Program-made: the position numbers and the translations under genes | Assembly: GCA_002455255.1 (NCBI GenBank) | Contig: DKKL01000034.1 | Location: forward strand, 35,156 to 66,978 | DNA from: Candidatus Tepidiaquacellales bacterium UBA6667 | GTDB taxonomy: Bacteria; Bacteroidota; Ignavibacteria; Tepidaquicellales; Tepidaquicellaceae | Reading direction: 5' to 3' | DNA: 31,823 bases | The notes under the pieces: generated by a model | The model's database searches: none | Told to the model about the DNA's origin: nothing | The model's input: the letters and a program-made list of their open reading frames with translations, nothing else | Shown: one piece after another, positions 15,354-23,959 of the stretch | Position numbering within the stretch: position 1 is the stretch's first letter | Layout of the letters: every line of letters begins with the position of its first letter

Positions 15354-16589
15354 ATGAAATATATAAAAATAATTATACTTATATCCCCATTTTTTAACTC
15401 GCTTTCGGCACAATACAAATTAAATGTAGAAGTAACTAACTATAATGTGCCATATTTATTTTATGATGTAAAGTTTTTAAATTCACAAACGGGTTTCATC
15501 TGCGGAGAAGGTGGTTCAATATTGCGAACAACAAATTCCGGATTAAACTGGATTTATATTTTTCCGGGATATGGAGATTTGTTTAGGAGTATTTATATCT
15601 CAGAGAAGCAAAATAATATATTTATATGCGGTACATCCGGAAGGATAATTAAATCAACAAATTTGGGAAACAGCTGGACTTCTTTAAACAGTTCACTTGA
15701 TATTATGTTCACTTCAATTTCAGGTATAGATGAGAATAAAATTATTGTTTGCAGTGAAGATGGTTATGTATATAAAAGTGAAAATGGAGGTGAAAATTTT
15801 GAAGCAGTATTAGTAAATGAAAATGTGTTTTTCACTTCTGTTAAATATTTAACAAATGAGAATATTTTTGTTGCCGGGCTTAGCGGAAAAATGTTTAAAT
15901 CAATTGACTTAGGAAAAAGTTGGAAGACAGTTAACAGTAATACCGATAAAAACATACATTCCTTATATTTTTTAAATTCACAGACAGGATATTTTGCAGG
16001 ACTTCCCGGTAATATTTTCAAAACTATTGATGGAGGAAACTCCTGGCAATTTCAGAATAGTAATATATCAAACTCATTGAGAGGAGTTCATTTTTACAAT
16101 CAGAATAATGGATTTGTTGTAGGATATACAACCAATATACTCTGGACAACAACCGGAGGTAATAATTGGTTAAGACACAATATATCAGGAACAGAAAATA
16201 TTTTATTAAATTCGGTATTTATGATAAATGACAGTGTATCAATTGCGACAGGGTATAATGGATTAATAGTCAGATCAACAATTCAAAAAGATATAGATAC
16301 TACGATTAATCCTCCAATAGAAAATTTTACATTTAACTTATTTCAAAACTATCCAAATCCATTTAATGCAGGGACGAAAATTAAATTTGATATTGCCAGA
16401 GAAGAGAATTATAAACTGAAGATTTATAATTTATCGGGAAAATTAATTTTCACAAAACTTTTTGGAATACTCACACCCGGTAGTTATGATTTTAATTTTT
16501 TGCCGGACAATTTAAGTTCAGGAGTTTATGTTTATGAGTTGTCAGGTTCAACCCACAAGAGTTATAAAAAATTAGTTTATATAAAATAA
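15354..16589 (+). CDS. Secreted YCF48/BNR-repeat protein with T9SS sorting domain
   Basis: A 411-residue secreted beta-propeller-like protein. After a signal peptide (IKIIILISPFFNSLSAQ) come six repeats of about 43 residues, each with a turn such as RTTNSGLNW, KSTNLGNSW, KSENGGENF, KSIDLGKSW, KTIDGGNSW and WTTTGGNNW. This is the YCF48/Asp-box pattern found in many secreted Bacteroidota proteins. The C-terminus is a T9SS domain with NYPNPFNA (Ala for the usual Pro) and a final GVYVYELSG...KLVYIK. No catalytic residues are evident, so a binding or adhesion role is likely. The stop codon directly abuts the GTG start of recG, which suggests one transcript. Confidence 0.85.
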   Translation: MKYIKIIILISPFFNSLSAQYKLNVEVTNYNVPYLFYDVKFLNSQTGFICGEGGSILRTTNSGLNWIYIFPGYGDLFRSIYISEKQNNIFICGTSGRIIKSTNLGNSWTSLNSSLDIMFTSISGIDENKIIVCSEDGYVYKSENGGENFEAVLVNENVFFTSVKYLTNENIFVAGLSGKMFKSIDLGKSWKTVNSNTDKNIHSLYFLNSQTGYFAGLPGNIFKTIDGGNSWQFQNSNISNSLRGVHFYNQNNGFVVGYTTNILWTTTGGNNWLRHNISGTENILLNSVFMINDSVSIATGYNGLIVRSTIQKDIDTTINPPIENFTFNLFQNYPNPFNAGTKIKFDIAREENYKLKIYNLSGKLIFTKLFGILTPGSYDFNFLPDNLSSGVYVYELSGSTHKSYKKLVYIK

Positions 16590-18683
16590 GTGGATTTAAA
16601 ATATATAAAAGGAATTGGTGAAAAAAGAGCTGAGGCTTTTAAAAAAATTGGTGTAAACAATTTAGATGATTTTGCTGAATTTATACCGAGAGATTATATA
16701 AAGAAAATTAAAATATTTGAATTAAAAAGTAACAATGATAAGCTGATAGCAATATGCGGAAAAGTTACGAATATTAAAATACCCCGAAAATCTAATCACC
16801 CATTGATTATACATATTGAAGATGAAACAGGAATAGCAGAAATACCATTATTCGGAGGTGCAGAATTCAGATCTAAACAATTCAGAATGAATCAGGAATT
16901 TTTGTTTTGCGGAAAACCTGAATTCACATTTTTGTCAGATTATCCGAGAATAAATTATCGTGATCATTTACCGGTAAATTTATCTGATACGAATGACCGG
17001 GAATTTCTAAAGTATCCATTTTTACCGGTTTACGAATTACCCGGTGAATTAAAAAAAACATGGATAAAGGTATTATCACTTTCAAAAATTCTTTTTTCCG
17101 CATTCAAAATACTTTCAAAAGAATCAAATGTATTAAACAACGAAGGAATTCCGCCGGATATACTGACAAATTTAAAATTAATAAATAAAAAAACAGCAGT
17201 ATTAAGAATAAATTTTCCATTAACAGAAACAGACATAGAAGAATCACGAAGGCGATTAGCATTTGAAGAACTATTTTATCTTCAAATTTTAATGAGCATA
17301 AGAAAAGTGATTAACAAAAAAGAAAACAAAGGAATTATATTTGAAAAGGATAGCTGTGAATTGTATGAGACTTTCAAAAATGCAATTGGGTTTGAATTAA
17401 CTAACTCACAAGTGAAAGTTATTAATGAAATAACCGAAGATATGAGGAGTAACTCCGTTATGAACAGATTATTACAGGGAGATGTCGGAAGCGGTAAAAC
17501 GGTTGTTGCGTTATACAGTATGCTTGTAGCAGTGAAGAACGGATATCAGGCAGCTATAATGTGTCCTACGGAAATACTTGCAGAGCAACATTATTTTTCA
17601 ATAACAAAAATTTGTGAAAAATTAAATATAACAACTGAATTATTAACCGGAAGTTACAAAGGTAAAGACAAAAAAATTAAATATGAAAAAATAGAATCAG
17701 GCGAAGCACAAATAATAATAGGAACACATTCATTAATTCAGGAAAAGATAAAATTTAAAAAATTAGGTTTTGCAGTTATTGACGAGCAACATAAGTTTGG
17801 TGTGATACAGAGAGCAAAATTCAAAGAAAAAGGTTTGAATCCTGATATGCTGATAATGACAGCAACTCCTATCCCAAGAACACTGTCGCTTGCATATTAC
17901 GGAGATTTAGATATTTCAACAATAGATGAGATGCCAAAAAACAGATTACCGATAAAAACATTTTTAAGAACAAATGAAGAGAAGAGTAAAGTGATGGAAT
18001 TTATAAGAAATGAAATAAATAAAGGGCGGCAGGCATTTATTGTTTATCCTATCATTGACGAATCAGATAAATTAGATTTAAAATCTGCAATAAAAGAATA
18101 TGACTATCTGAGAAACATTATTTTCAAGAATGATGAAGTTGGTTTGTTACACGGGAAAATGACTCAGGAGGAAAAGGAAAGTATAATGGAACGATTTAAA
18201 CAAAATGACATTAAAATATTAGTTTCGACTACTGTTGTTGAAGTGGGGATTGACATACCAAATGCTACAGTAATGTTAGTAGAAGAAGCACAAAGATATG
18301 GATTATCACAATTGCATCAGTTGAGAGGAAGAATCGGCAGAGGTGCTGAACAATCATATTGTATATTATTGACAGACAATAAGTCAGAAGAAACATTGGA
18401 AAGATTAAAAATATTATGTGAAAGTAATGACGGTTTTAAGATATCAGAAAAGGATTTAGAGCTGAGAGGTCCCGGTGAATTTTATGGAGTTAAACAATCA
18501 GGTGAAATTTATTTTTCCTGTACAGATTTATACAAAGACAAAGATTTACTTGAGTTAGCAAAAATTCATTCAGAAAAAATAATAAATGAAGATTGTCATT
18601 TGAGGATGGAAAAAAATCAGCAAATTAAAGAAAATTTTTTAAAGAAATATCAGGATTCGATTAATTTAATAAACGTGGCTTAA
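16590..18683 (+). CDS. recG: ATP-dependent DNA helicase RecG
   Basis: RecG remodels stalled forks and branched DNA. The 697-residue protein is full length: N-terminal wedge domain starting YIKGIGEKRAEAFKKIGV, OB-like region (IAICGKVTNI...IHIEDETG), then the SF2 motor. Walker A is GDVGSGKT at 297-304, the DEQH box is at 398-401 (VIDEQHKFG), then TATPIPRTL, STTVVEVGIDIP and QLRGRIGRG. The C-terminal RecG-specific wedge-contacting segment follows. It starts with GTG at 16590 immediately after the TAA of the preceding gene, with no space for a ribosome site of its own, so translation is probably coupled. There is no operonic reason for the neighbouring cargo gene. Confidence 0.97.
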   Translation: MDLKYIKGIGEKRAEAFKKIGVNNLDDFAEFIPRDYIKKIKIFELKSNNDKLIAICGKVTNIKIPRKSNHPLIIHIEDETGIAEIPLFGGAEFRSKQFRMNQEFLFCGKPEFTFLSDYPRINYRDHLPVNLSDTNDREFLKYPFLPVYELPGELKKTWIKVLSLSKILFSAFKILSKESNVLNNEGIPPDILTNLKLINKKTAVLRINFPLTETDIEESRRRLAFEELFYLQILMSIRKVINKKENKGIIFEKDSCELYETFKNAIGFELTNSQVKVINEITEDMRSNSVMNRLLQGDVGSGKTVVALYSMLVAVKNGYQAAIMCPTEILAEQHYFSITKICEKLNITTELLTGSYKGKDKKIKYEKIESGEAQIIIGTHSLIQEKIKFKKLGFAVIDEQHKFGVIQRAKFKEKGLNPDMLIMTATPIPRTLSLAYYGDLDISTIDEMPKNRLPIKTFLRTNEEKSKVMEFIRNEINKGRQAFIVYPIIDESDKLDLKSAIKEYDYLRNIIFKNDEVGLLHGKMTQEEKESIMERFKQNDIKILVSTTVVEVGIDIPNATVMLVEEAQRYGLSQLHQLRGRIGRGAEQSYCILLTDNKSEETLERLKILCESNDGFKISEKDLELRGPGEFYGVKQSGEIYFSCTDLYKDKDLLELAKIHSEKIINEDCHLRMEKNQQIKENFLKKYQDSINLINVA

Positions 18684-18751
18684 CAATTTCATTTATTTAC
18701 TTTTTAAATATATATAAATTAAATACTTAGAAAGAATATTTAATACATTTT

Positions 18752-20167
18752 ATGTCTGTAGTTAAAAAAGTTGATTTTTACATACCACTAATAACAGTAA
18801 TATTAGATTTTGTAGCAATAATATTTGCATTTTATTTAGCGTTTGAGTTTAGGTTTTATTCATTTTTTGAATCATATATAGAAGCATCAAAAGGATTTCC
18901 TGTTTTTAAATCTTATATGATATTTGGGTTAATAAGTTTACCTATTTGGTTTTATGTATTCCAATCGAGAAAGATGTATCGAATGAACAGAAACATTTTT
19001 ATTTTCGATGAGTTTATTCAAATTGTGAAATGTGCAACGATTGCAATTATAGTAATTATGGCTGCAATATTTTTTTACAGATCATTTGAATTTTCGAGAA
19101 TTACATTTGTATTTATATGGTTGTTTTCGATAGTTCTTATTACCCTATTCCGTTATTTCGTAATTAAGTTAGAACAATTTTTATACAAACGTGATGTTGG
19201 AATAAAAAATGTTGCAGTGGTCGGAAAAAATGAGATGGCAATTAAAATTTATGATAAATTTGTGTTGGATAAACATGCAGGGTTTAAAGTGTCCGGTTAT
19301 TTCGCAAATACTTATGAAAAACTTCCCGGATTTGAAAATAAAGAATATTTGGGTGATTATTCATTTATCCCACAGAAAATAAAAGAATTAAAAATTGAGA
19401 AACTTTTAATTTCACTTTCTGCAAATGACCACGATGATATATATGACTTGATGAAAATATGTGAAGGAATAAATATAGAATTTATGATGGCACCGGATTA
19501 TATAGATATAATTACAAGTAAATTAAAAGTTGAAGAAGTTGACGGGATACCGTTTATGAAGTTAAAATCATTACCATTAAGTGTATGGAACAGGATAGTA
19601 AAAAGAACATTTGATATAGTAGTATCTTTATGTGTATTGATTATTACTTTACCGGTAATGGTAGTTATATCTATAATTGTGAAATTAAGTTCTAAAGGTC
19701 CTTTGTTATACAAGCAAGAGAGAGTTGGGTTAAACGGTGAAAAGTTTATGATGTATAAATTCAGGTCAATGAGAATTGACGCAGAAGCAGAAGGACCTAA
19801 AATGACATTAAAAGGTGATAACAGATATACTGCTATAGGAAAGACCTTAAGGAAATTCAGTTTGGATGAGTTACCTCAGTTTATCAATGTATTAAGAGGC
19901 GATATGAGTATTGTAGGACCAAGACCTGAAAGAGAATATTTTATAAATATACTTAAAGATTCATTCAGAAATTATCTCGAAAGACACAGAGTAAAATGCG
20001 GTATTACAGGTTGGGCTCAGGTGAACGGATTGAGGGGGTCAAACACTCCTTTACAAACAAGAATTGATTATGATATTTATTATATTGAGAACTGGTCATT
20101 AGCATTTGATGTAAAAATAATTTTTAAAACTTTTAAAGAAATGCTTTTTTCAAAAGATGCATTTTAA
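18752..20167 (+). CDS. Undecaprenyl-phosphate sugar-phosphate transferase (WbaP/WcaJ type)
   Basis: A polyprenyl glycosylphosphotransferase that starts exopolysaccharide or O-antigen subunit synthesis by moving a sugar phosphate from a nucleotide sugar to undecaprenyl phosphate. The 471-residue layout is typical: four N-terminal transmembrane helices (about 10-140), a soluble Rossmann-like domain (NVAVVGKNEMA to about 250), a fifth membrane helix (TFDIVVSLCVLIITLP), then the catalytic domain with KQERVGLNGEKFMMYKFRSM, DELPQFINVLRGDMSIVGPRPE and KCGITGWAQVNGLRG. These are family motifs (PF02397). The sugar cannot be told. The next gene starts at the base after its stop. Confidence 0.92.
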   Translation: MSVVKKVDFYIPLITVILDFVAIIFAFYLAFEFRFYSFFESYIEASKGFPVFKSYMIFGLISLPIWFYVFQSRKMYRMNRNIFIFDEFIQIVKCATIAIIVIMAAIFFYRSFEFSRITFVFIWLFSIVLITLFRYFVIKLEQFLYKRDVGIKNVAVVGKNEMAIKIYDKFVLDKHAGFKVSGYFANTYEKLPGFENKEYLGDYSFIPQKIKELKIEKLLISLSANDHDDIYDLMKICEGINIEFMMAPDYIDIITSKLKVEEVDGIPFMKLKSLPLSVWNRIVKRTFDIVVSLCVLIITLPVMVVISIIVKLSSKGPLLYKQERVGLNGEKFMMYKFRSMRIDAEAEGPKMTLKGDNRYTAIGKTLRKFSLDELPQFINVLRGDMSIVGPRPEREYFINILKDSFRNYLERHRVKCGITGWAQVNGLRGSNTPLQTRIDYDIYYIENWSLAFDVKIIFKTFKEMLFSKDAF

Positions 20168-20539
20168 ATGATAGCAGTAATAATCTTTTTTATACATATA
20201 ATTTTTGCTGTAATAGTATTCAGCAAAACATATCAAAGTGACAGTTTGATGCAAGCGATATTAAACATAGCATTTATAATTATACTGTTTTCTGTCGGTT
20301 GGGTTGTATCTGACCTTGTAGTAGGGCTTATTATTTCAAGTAATGGATATGTTATTGAAATTCCTGTGAATAAATTTTTGCAATTTTTATTAAAAACTTC
20401 GGGTTTTTTTATACCAAATAATAATGGGACGGGAGTTTTGCAACCAAAGGATACGATTTCACTGATTATTCTTACGGTGATAGAAATTTTCTTTTACAGA
20501 TTCTTTTTTAAAAATTTTGATAATACCGCTAAATCTTGA
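20168..20539 (+). CDS. Small hydrophobic membrane protein, unknown
   Basis: A 123-residue protein with about three hydrophobic segments, near residues 2-22, 32-58 and 92-112, joined by a short polar loop (SSNGYVIEIPVNKFLQ). I do not recognise a family. Its ATG begins directly after the sugar transferase stop, so the two are probably translated together. A role alongside the sugar transferase, for example in envelope polysaccharide, would be inference only. It has no catalytic motifs that I can see. Confidence 0.6.
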   Translation: MIAVIIFFIHIIFAVIVFSKTYQSDSLMQAILNIAFIIILFSVGWVVSDLVVGLIISSNGYVIEIPVNKFLQFLLKTSGFFIPNNNGTGVLQPKDTISLIILTVIEIFFYRFFFKNFDNTAKS

Positions 20540-20546
20540 TTTCTAA

Positions 20547-22613
20547 ATGATAAAAAAAATAATCAGAAATACCGGTTCAATTATAATAATTTTTTTCATT
20601 TTGTATTTTTCAAATTTGAAAAGTGAAAATCAAAATGAACAAAATTCAAATTTAGTTAAATTAGCATTTGTTACATATAATGATTTCGGTAATAATCTTT
20701 ATATTGATAATTTAACAGCGGGAAACAGACCAAACTATGATTTAGCAGTTACATCAATAAATAATATTAAAAGCGGAATTACTTATTTACCCGGTAACTA
20801 CACTGATACTATTACACCGGATGTGAACATAACGAATATCGGAATAACAGGTACGACCGGTGATTCAAATACTTTTATTTATTTCAGTGTTCCGGTTTTT
20901 GGATATTATGATTCAGTTTATTTGCCGGCAATATCTCCGGGACAAACTCAAAATTTAATTTTCAGTCCGTTAAATATATCACCGGGAACCGATTTCTGGA
21001 TTAAAGTTTGGTCAAACTATTCACTCGACTCTAACAGATTGAATGATACTCTTTGGCAATATTCAAAATATGTACCCGCTGTAAAAAGAAATGTGATGTT
21101 TCAGGAATTTACAAGTGCAACAAGTTTTTCATCGTTTCAAAATAATTTATTTTTGAATTTATTTCTTGAAAATTACAGAGATAGTATTGTTTCAGTGAAG
21201 TATCACAGAGGAGTTCCGCCACCCGGGAATGATTCAATTTATCTTGCAAATGTTGATCAGTCAGATTCATTGAGATTATATTATAATACTTTTCAAGTTC
21301 CTTCAACAATTACTGACGGGAGAACGTTAGTTTCAGTTCCATATTCAAATGATTCTAATTTAATCAGACCTTATAATAACAGAAGAAGAGAAGGTACGCC
21401 AATTAATATTTCCGTTAGTGATACATTGATAGGAACAGACTCAGTAGTTTCAACTGTAACTGTTAATAAATTATTTTCGCTTTCAGAAAATGAAAGTCTC
21501 AGATTAAAATTAAATGTAATAGAAAGATATAAACAATTTCAGCAAAAAGCTCCGGGCTGGTATGACAGTATATTTATAGATTTTTTCAGATTTGCTCCGG
21601 GAGGGATAATCGGGATACCAATTTCCGGAAATCAAGGTCAGGAAGTTTATACATTTGGTTATAAAATTCAGCCGGGTTGGAATAATTCACAGATTTATTC
21701 AATGGCATATATTCAGAATGAATCTAATAAAGAAATTTTTAATGCTGCGAGGTCAAAAAATATTCCGATTACATTTAACAAATCAATTAAACCAAAAGCT
21801 GACATTGATATTAAAAAAACAGATCTTGAACAATTTGTAAGGAAAAATAATCCTTTAATAACTTTTGGTCCGGAAACTGATAACAGCAATTATAATTTAC
21901 AGATTTTTGAGGCAGGATTTCCACCTCCCGGTTGGAAGGTTGTTAATCCGGATGCATTAGTTAGTTTTGAGAGATATACCGGTGCTAATGGTATTCAGTT
22001 CAGCGGAAACAGAAGCGTCAGATTTCCATTTTACACATATAGTCTGGAAGGTCAAACTGATACTTTATTTTCGGATTTTTTATATGGCTTGAGAGAGACT
22101 GATACTGTAAGGTTTGATTACAGTTACGCCCAGTATTTAGCAAACACAATTGACAGTTTAATAGTGTTAGTTTCAAATGACGGGGGATTAACATATCCAT
22201 ATTCAGTTTTTAGGAAAGGTGGATTATCATTAGCAACATCATCACCTACAACTATATCATACGTACCAACAAGTTCTACACAATGGAAAACAGTCGCGAT
22301 AGGATTGCAAGGTATTGTAAACATTCAGCAAATTTCTTCACAAGTTCCAACGGGAATAAATTTATACCAGAATTATCCAAATCCATTTAATCCCGAAACA
22401 AAAATTAAATTTGATATCAATAAACCTTCGTTTGTTGAGTTATTAATATATGATATTACGGGACGGGAAATTGCTAAGTTAGTTAATATGACCTTAGCGA
22501 CAGGTTCTTATGAATACAAATGGGATGCATCTAAACTTTCAAGCGGAGTTTACTTTTACAAACTGAATACTAAAGAGTTTTCCGTTACGAAAAGAATGGT
22601 ATTGTTAAAATAA
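20547..22613 (+). CDS. Secreted Omp28-like protein with T9SS sorting domain, no cysteines
   Basis: This 688-residue protein has an N-terminal hydrophobic signal segment, Ig-like beta-rich stretches (PDVNITNIGITGTTG), and a region starting VMFQEFTSATSFSSFQ at about residues 183-198. That region matches the Omp28/thioredoxin-fold layout (EEFTGTWCGYCP), including a later TDGR-like turn (FQVPSTITDGRT), but the CxxC is gone. The whole protein has no cysteine. The C-terminus is a canonical T9SS domain (NYPNPFNP, ending KRMVLLK). It is probably secreted and structural or binding, not a redox enzyme. It converges with the metallophosphoesterase gene, with only 2 nt between the stops. Confidence 0.75.
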   Translation: MIKKIIRNTGSIIIIFFILYFSNLKSENQNEQNSNLVKLAFVTYNDFGNNLYIDNLTAGNRPNYDLAVTSINNIKSGITYLPGNYTDTITPDVNITNIGITGTTGDSNTFIYFSVPVFGYYDSVYLPAISPGQTQNLIFSPLNISPGTDFWIKVWSNYSLDSNRLNDTLWQYSKYVPAVKRNVMFQEFTSATSFSSFQNNLFLNLFLENYRDSIVSVKYHRGVPPPGNDSIYLANVDQSDSLRLYYNTFQVPSTITDGRTLVSVPYSNDSNLIRPYNNRRREGTPINISVSDTLIGTDSVVSTVTVNKLFSLSENESLRLKLNVIERYKQFQQKAPGWYDSIFIDFFRFAPGGIIGIPISGNQGQEVYTFGYKIQPGWNNSQIYSMAYIQNESNKEIFNAARSKNIPITFNKSIKPKADIDIKKTDLEQFVRKNNPLITFGPETDNSNYNLQIFEAGFPPPGWKVVNPDALVSFERYTGANGIQFSGNRSVRFPFYTYSLEGQTDTLFSDFLYGLRETDTVRFDYSYAQYLANTIDSLIVLVSNDGGLTYPYSVFRKGGLSLATSSPTTISYVPTSSTQWKTVAIGLQGIVNIQQISSQVPTGINLYQNYPNPFNPETKIKFDINKPSFVELLIYDITGREIAKLVNMTLATGSYEYKWDASKLSSGVYFYKLNTKEFSVTKRMVLLK

Positions 22614-22615
22614 AA

Positions 22616-23908
22616 TCAGGTAAGTTTAAATACTGCGATGTCCGGAGGACAGTTAAGTCTTAACGGCAATGCCACAGACCCTAAACCTCTTGATACATAC
22701 ATTTTAGAATTATTTACTGTATATAAACCGCTTATATATGGGCTGACCGTAGCGGCAAGTGAAAGATTTACACCACCGAAATTTAACAAAACAACCTGAC
22801 CACCGTGTGTATGACCTGTCAATACAAGATCATAATTATCCTTTGACATTAAATCTATAAAATATGGCTTGTGATATATTAATATTTTAGGTGTTGATTC
22901 TACTGATAAGTTATTTTTAATCAATAATTCATTTTCGGAATTTTTTGTAGTTAGATAATTTTCTTGCAGTTTTGGAGTGAACTGGACATTACTATCCCTT
23001 ACATCTTCCATACCCGAAAGTAAAATTGATTTTCCATTTTCAGTAAGTAAAACTGATTCATTTCTTAACAAAGTAACAGGAGTATCACCTTTTATATAAT
23101 CTGCGATATATTCAGGGTCGGAAAAATAATCATGATTTCCGAGTGTTGCATAAATACCTTTGTTAGCTTTTAAATTTTTAAAACTATCCGCAAAAGGAAT
23201 AATTTCATTTCTGTCTGTATTTGTAATATCACCCGCAATTACTATATAATCTGTTTTTAAACTATTTAAAACATCGACATATTCACTCATTAATTCTTTT
23301 GACATATAAGGTCCACTGTGTATATCAGTAATTAAAGCGATAGTCTTCCCTTTAAATTCGTCAGGTAAATTTTTAATCGGTAAATCAAAATTTGTTATCT
23401 TATAATCATTCTTTTTTAATACACCGTAACCTGCACCTAAGAAAGCATATCCTGAAACAGCCATAGTCAAACCGGTTACAAATTTTCTTCTTGAATTATC
23501 AATTTGTTTTACTTCTTTTTTCGATTTTAATTTTTCAATTTTATCCTTGAAATAAGAAAATTTTGATAAAACAAAAACAGGAAGTGAAACCGGGAGTTTG
23601 ATTAATTTACCAATTAAAAGAAACAGTCCGATGAAAACAATAGCCCCTTGAAAGATGTAAAACGGAACTATGAACAAATCAAAGACTATATCAGGAAGTG
23701 TTGTAAAATTTTTTCTTACAATTATTAAATATAAAAAAGGAAGGTTAAAATAAACAAAAGGAAAGATTGTTAAAAATTTCCAAATTTTGTTATTATATAA
23801 ATTTTTTCTTTTTAAATAATTTTTGAATGTGCTGTAACATAAATATTGAAAAAGTATTAATATTCCAAAAACTACAGAAAAGAAAATTATTCGTCTTGAT
23901 AAAGGCAT
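22616..23908 (-). CDS. Membrane-anchored metallophosphoesterase with internal Tat-like motif
   Basis: The C-terminal domain (about 185-430) is a calcineurin-type phosphoesterase. Its two-metal ligands are Asp195 and His197 (DIHSG), Asp227 (GDITN), Asn258-His259 (GNHD), His346, and His366/His368 (GHTHGG). It is YkuE-like. The first 120 residues have about three or four transmembrane helices. Between them lies NSRRKFVTGLTMAVSGYAFL at 138-157, a twin-arginine-like element followed by a hydrophobic stretch. The catalytic domain is probably on the far side of the membrane. A hairpin ends 6 nt before the ATG at 23908. It could act on a phospholipid or UDP-diacylglucosamine, but this is not shown. 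Confidence 0.85.
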   Translation of the reverse strand: MPLSRRIIFFSVVFGILILFQYLCYSTFKNYLKRKNLYNNKIWKFLTIFPFVYFNLPFLYLIIVRKNFTTLPDIVFDLFIVPFYIFQGAIVFIGLFLLIGKLIKLPVSLPVFVLSKFSYFKDKIEKLKSKKEVKQIDNSRRKFVTGLTMAVSGYAFLGAGYGVLKKNDYKITNFDLPIKNLPDEFKGKTIALITDIHSGPYMSKELMSEYVDVLNSLKTDYIVIAGDITNTDRNEIIPFADSFKNLKANKGIYATLGNHDYFSDPEYIADYIKGDTPVTLLRNESVLLTENGKSILLSGMEDVRDSNVQFTPKLQENYLTTKNSENELLIKNNLSVESTPKILIYHKPYFIDLMSKDNYDLVLTGHTHGGQVVLLNFGGVNLSLAATVSPYISGLYTVNNSKMYVSRGLGSVALPLRLNCPPDIAVFKLT

Positions 23909-23945
23909 TTTATAATAAAGCGGGAGATTAAAATTCCCGCTTTAT
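23909..23945 (-). terminator. Hairpin between S9 peptidase and metallophosphoesterase genes
   Basis: An 11-bp stem pairs 23915-23925 (ATAAAGCGGGA) with 23935-23945 around a 9-nt loop. It lies 14 nt past the S9 peptidase stop. Downstream on the minus strand is only TATAAA and then the ATG at 23908, so it is a weak terminator. It could instead shade the start site of the next gene. Confidence 0.55.
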
Positions 23946-23959
23946 ATTATAACAAATTT

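Noticed and set aside
22614..22615. Bidirectional terminator between the convergent genes ending at 22613 and 22616
   Set aside because: Only 2 nt separate the stops, and no stem with a T-run is visible around them.
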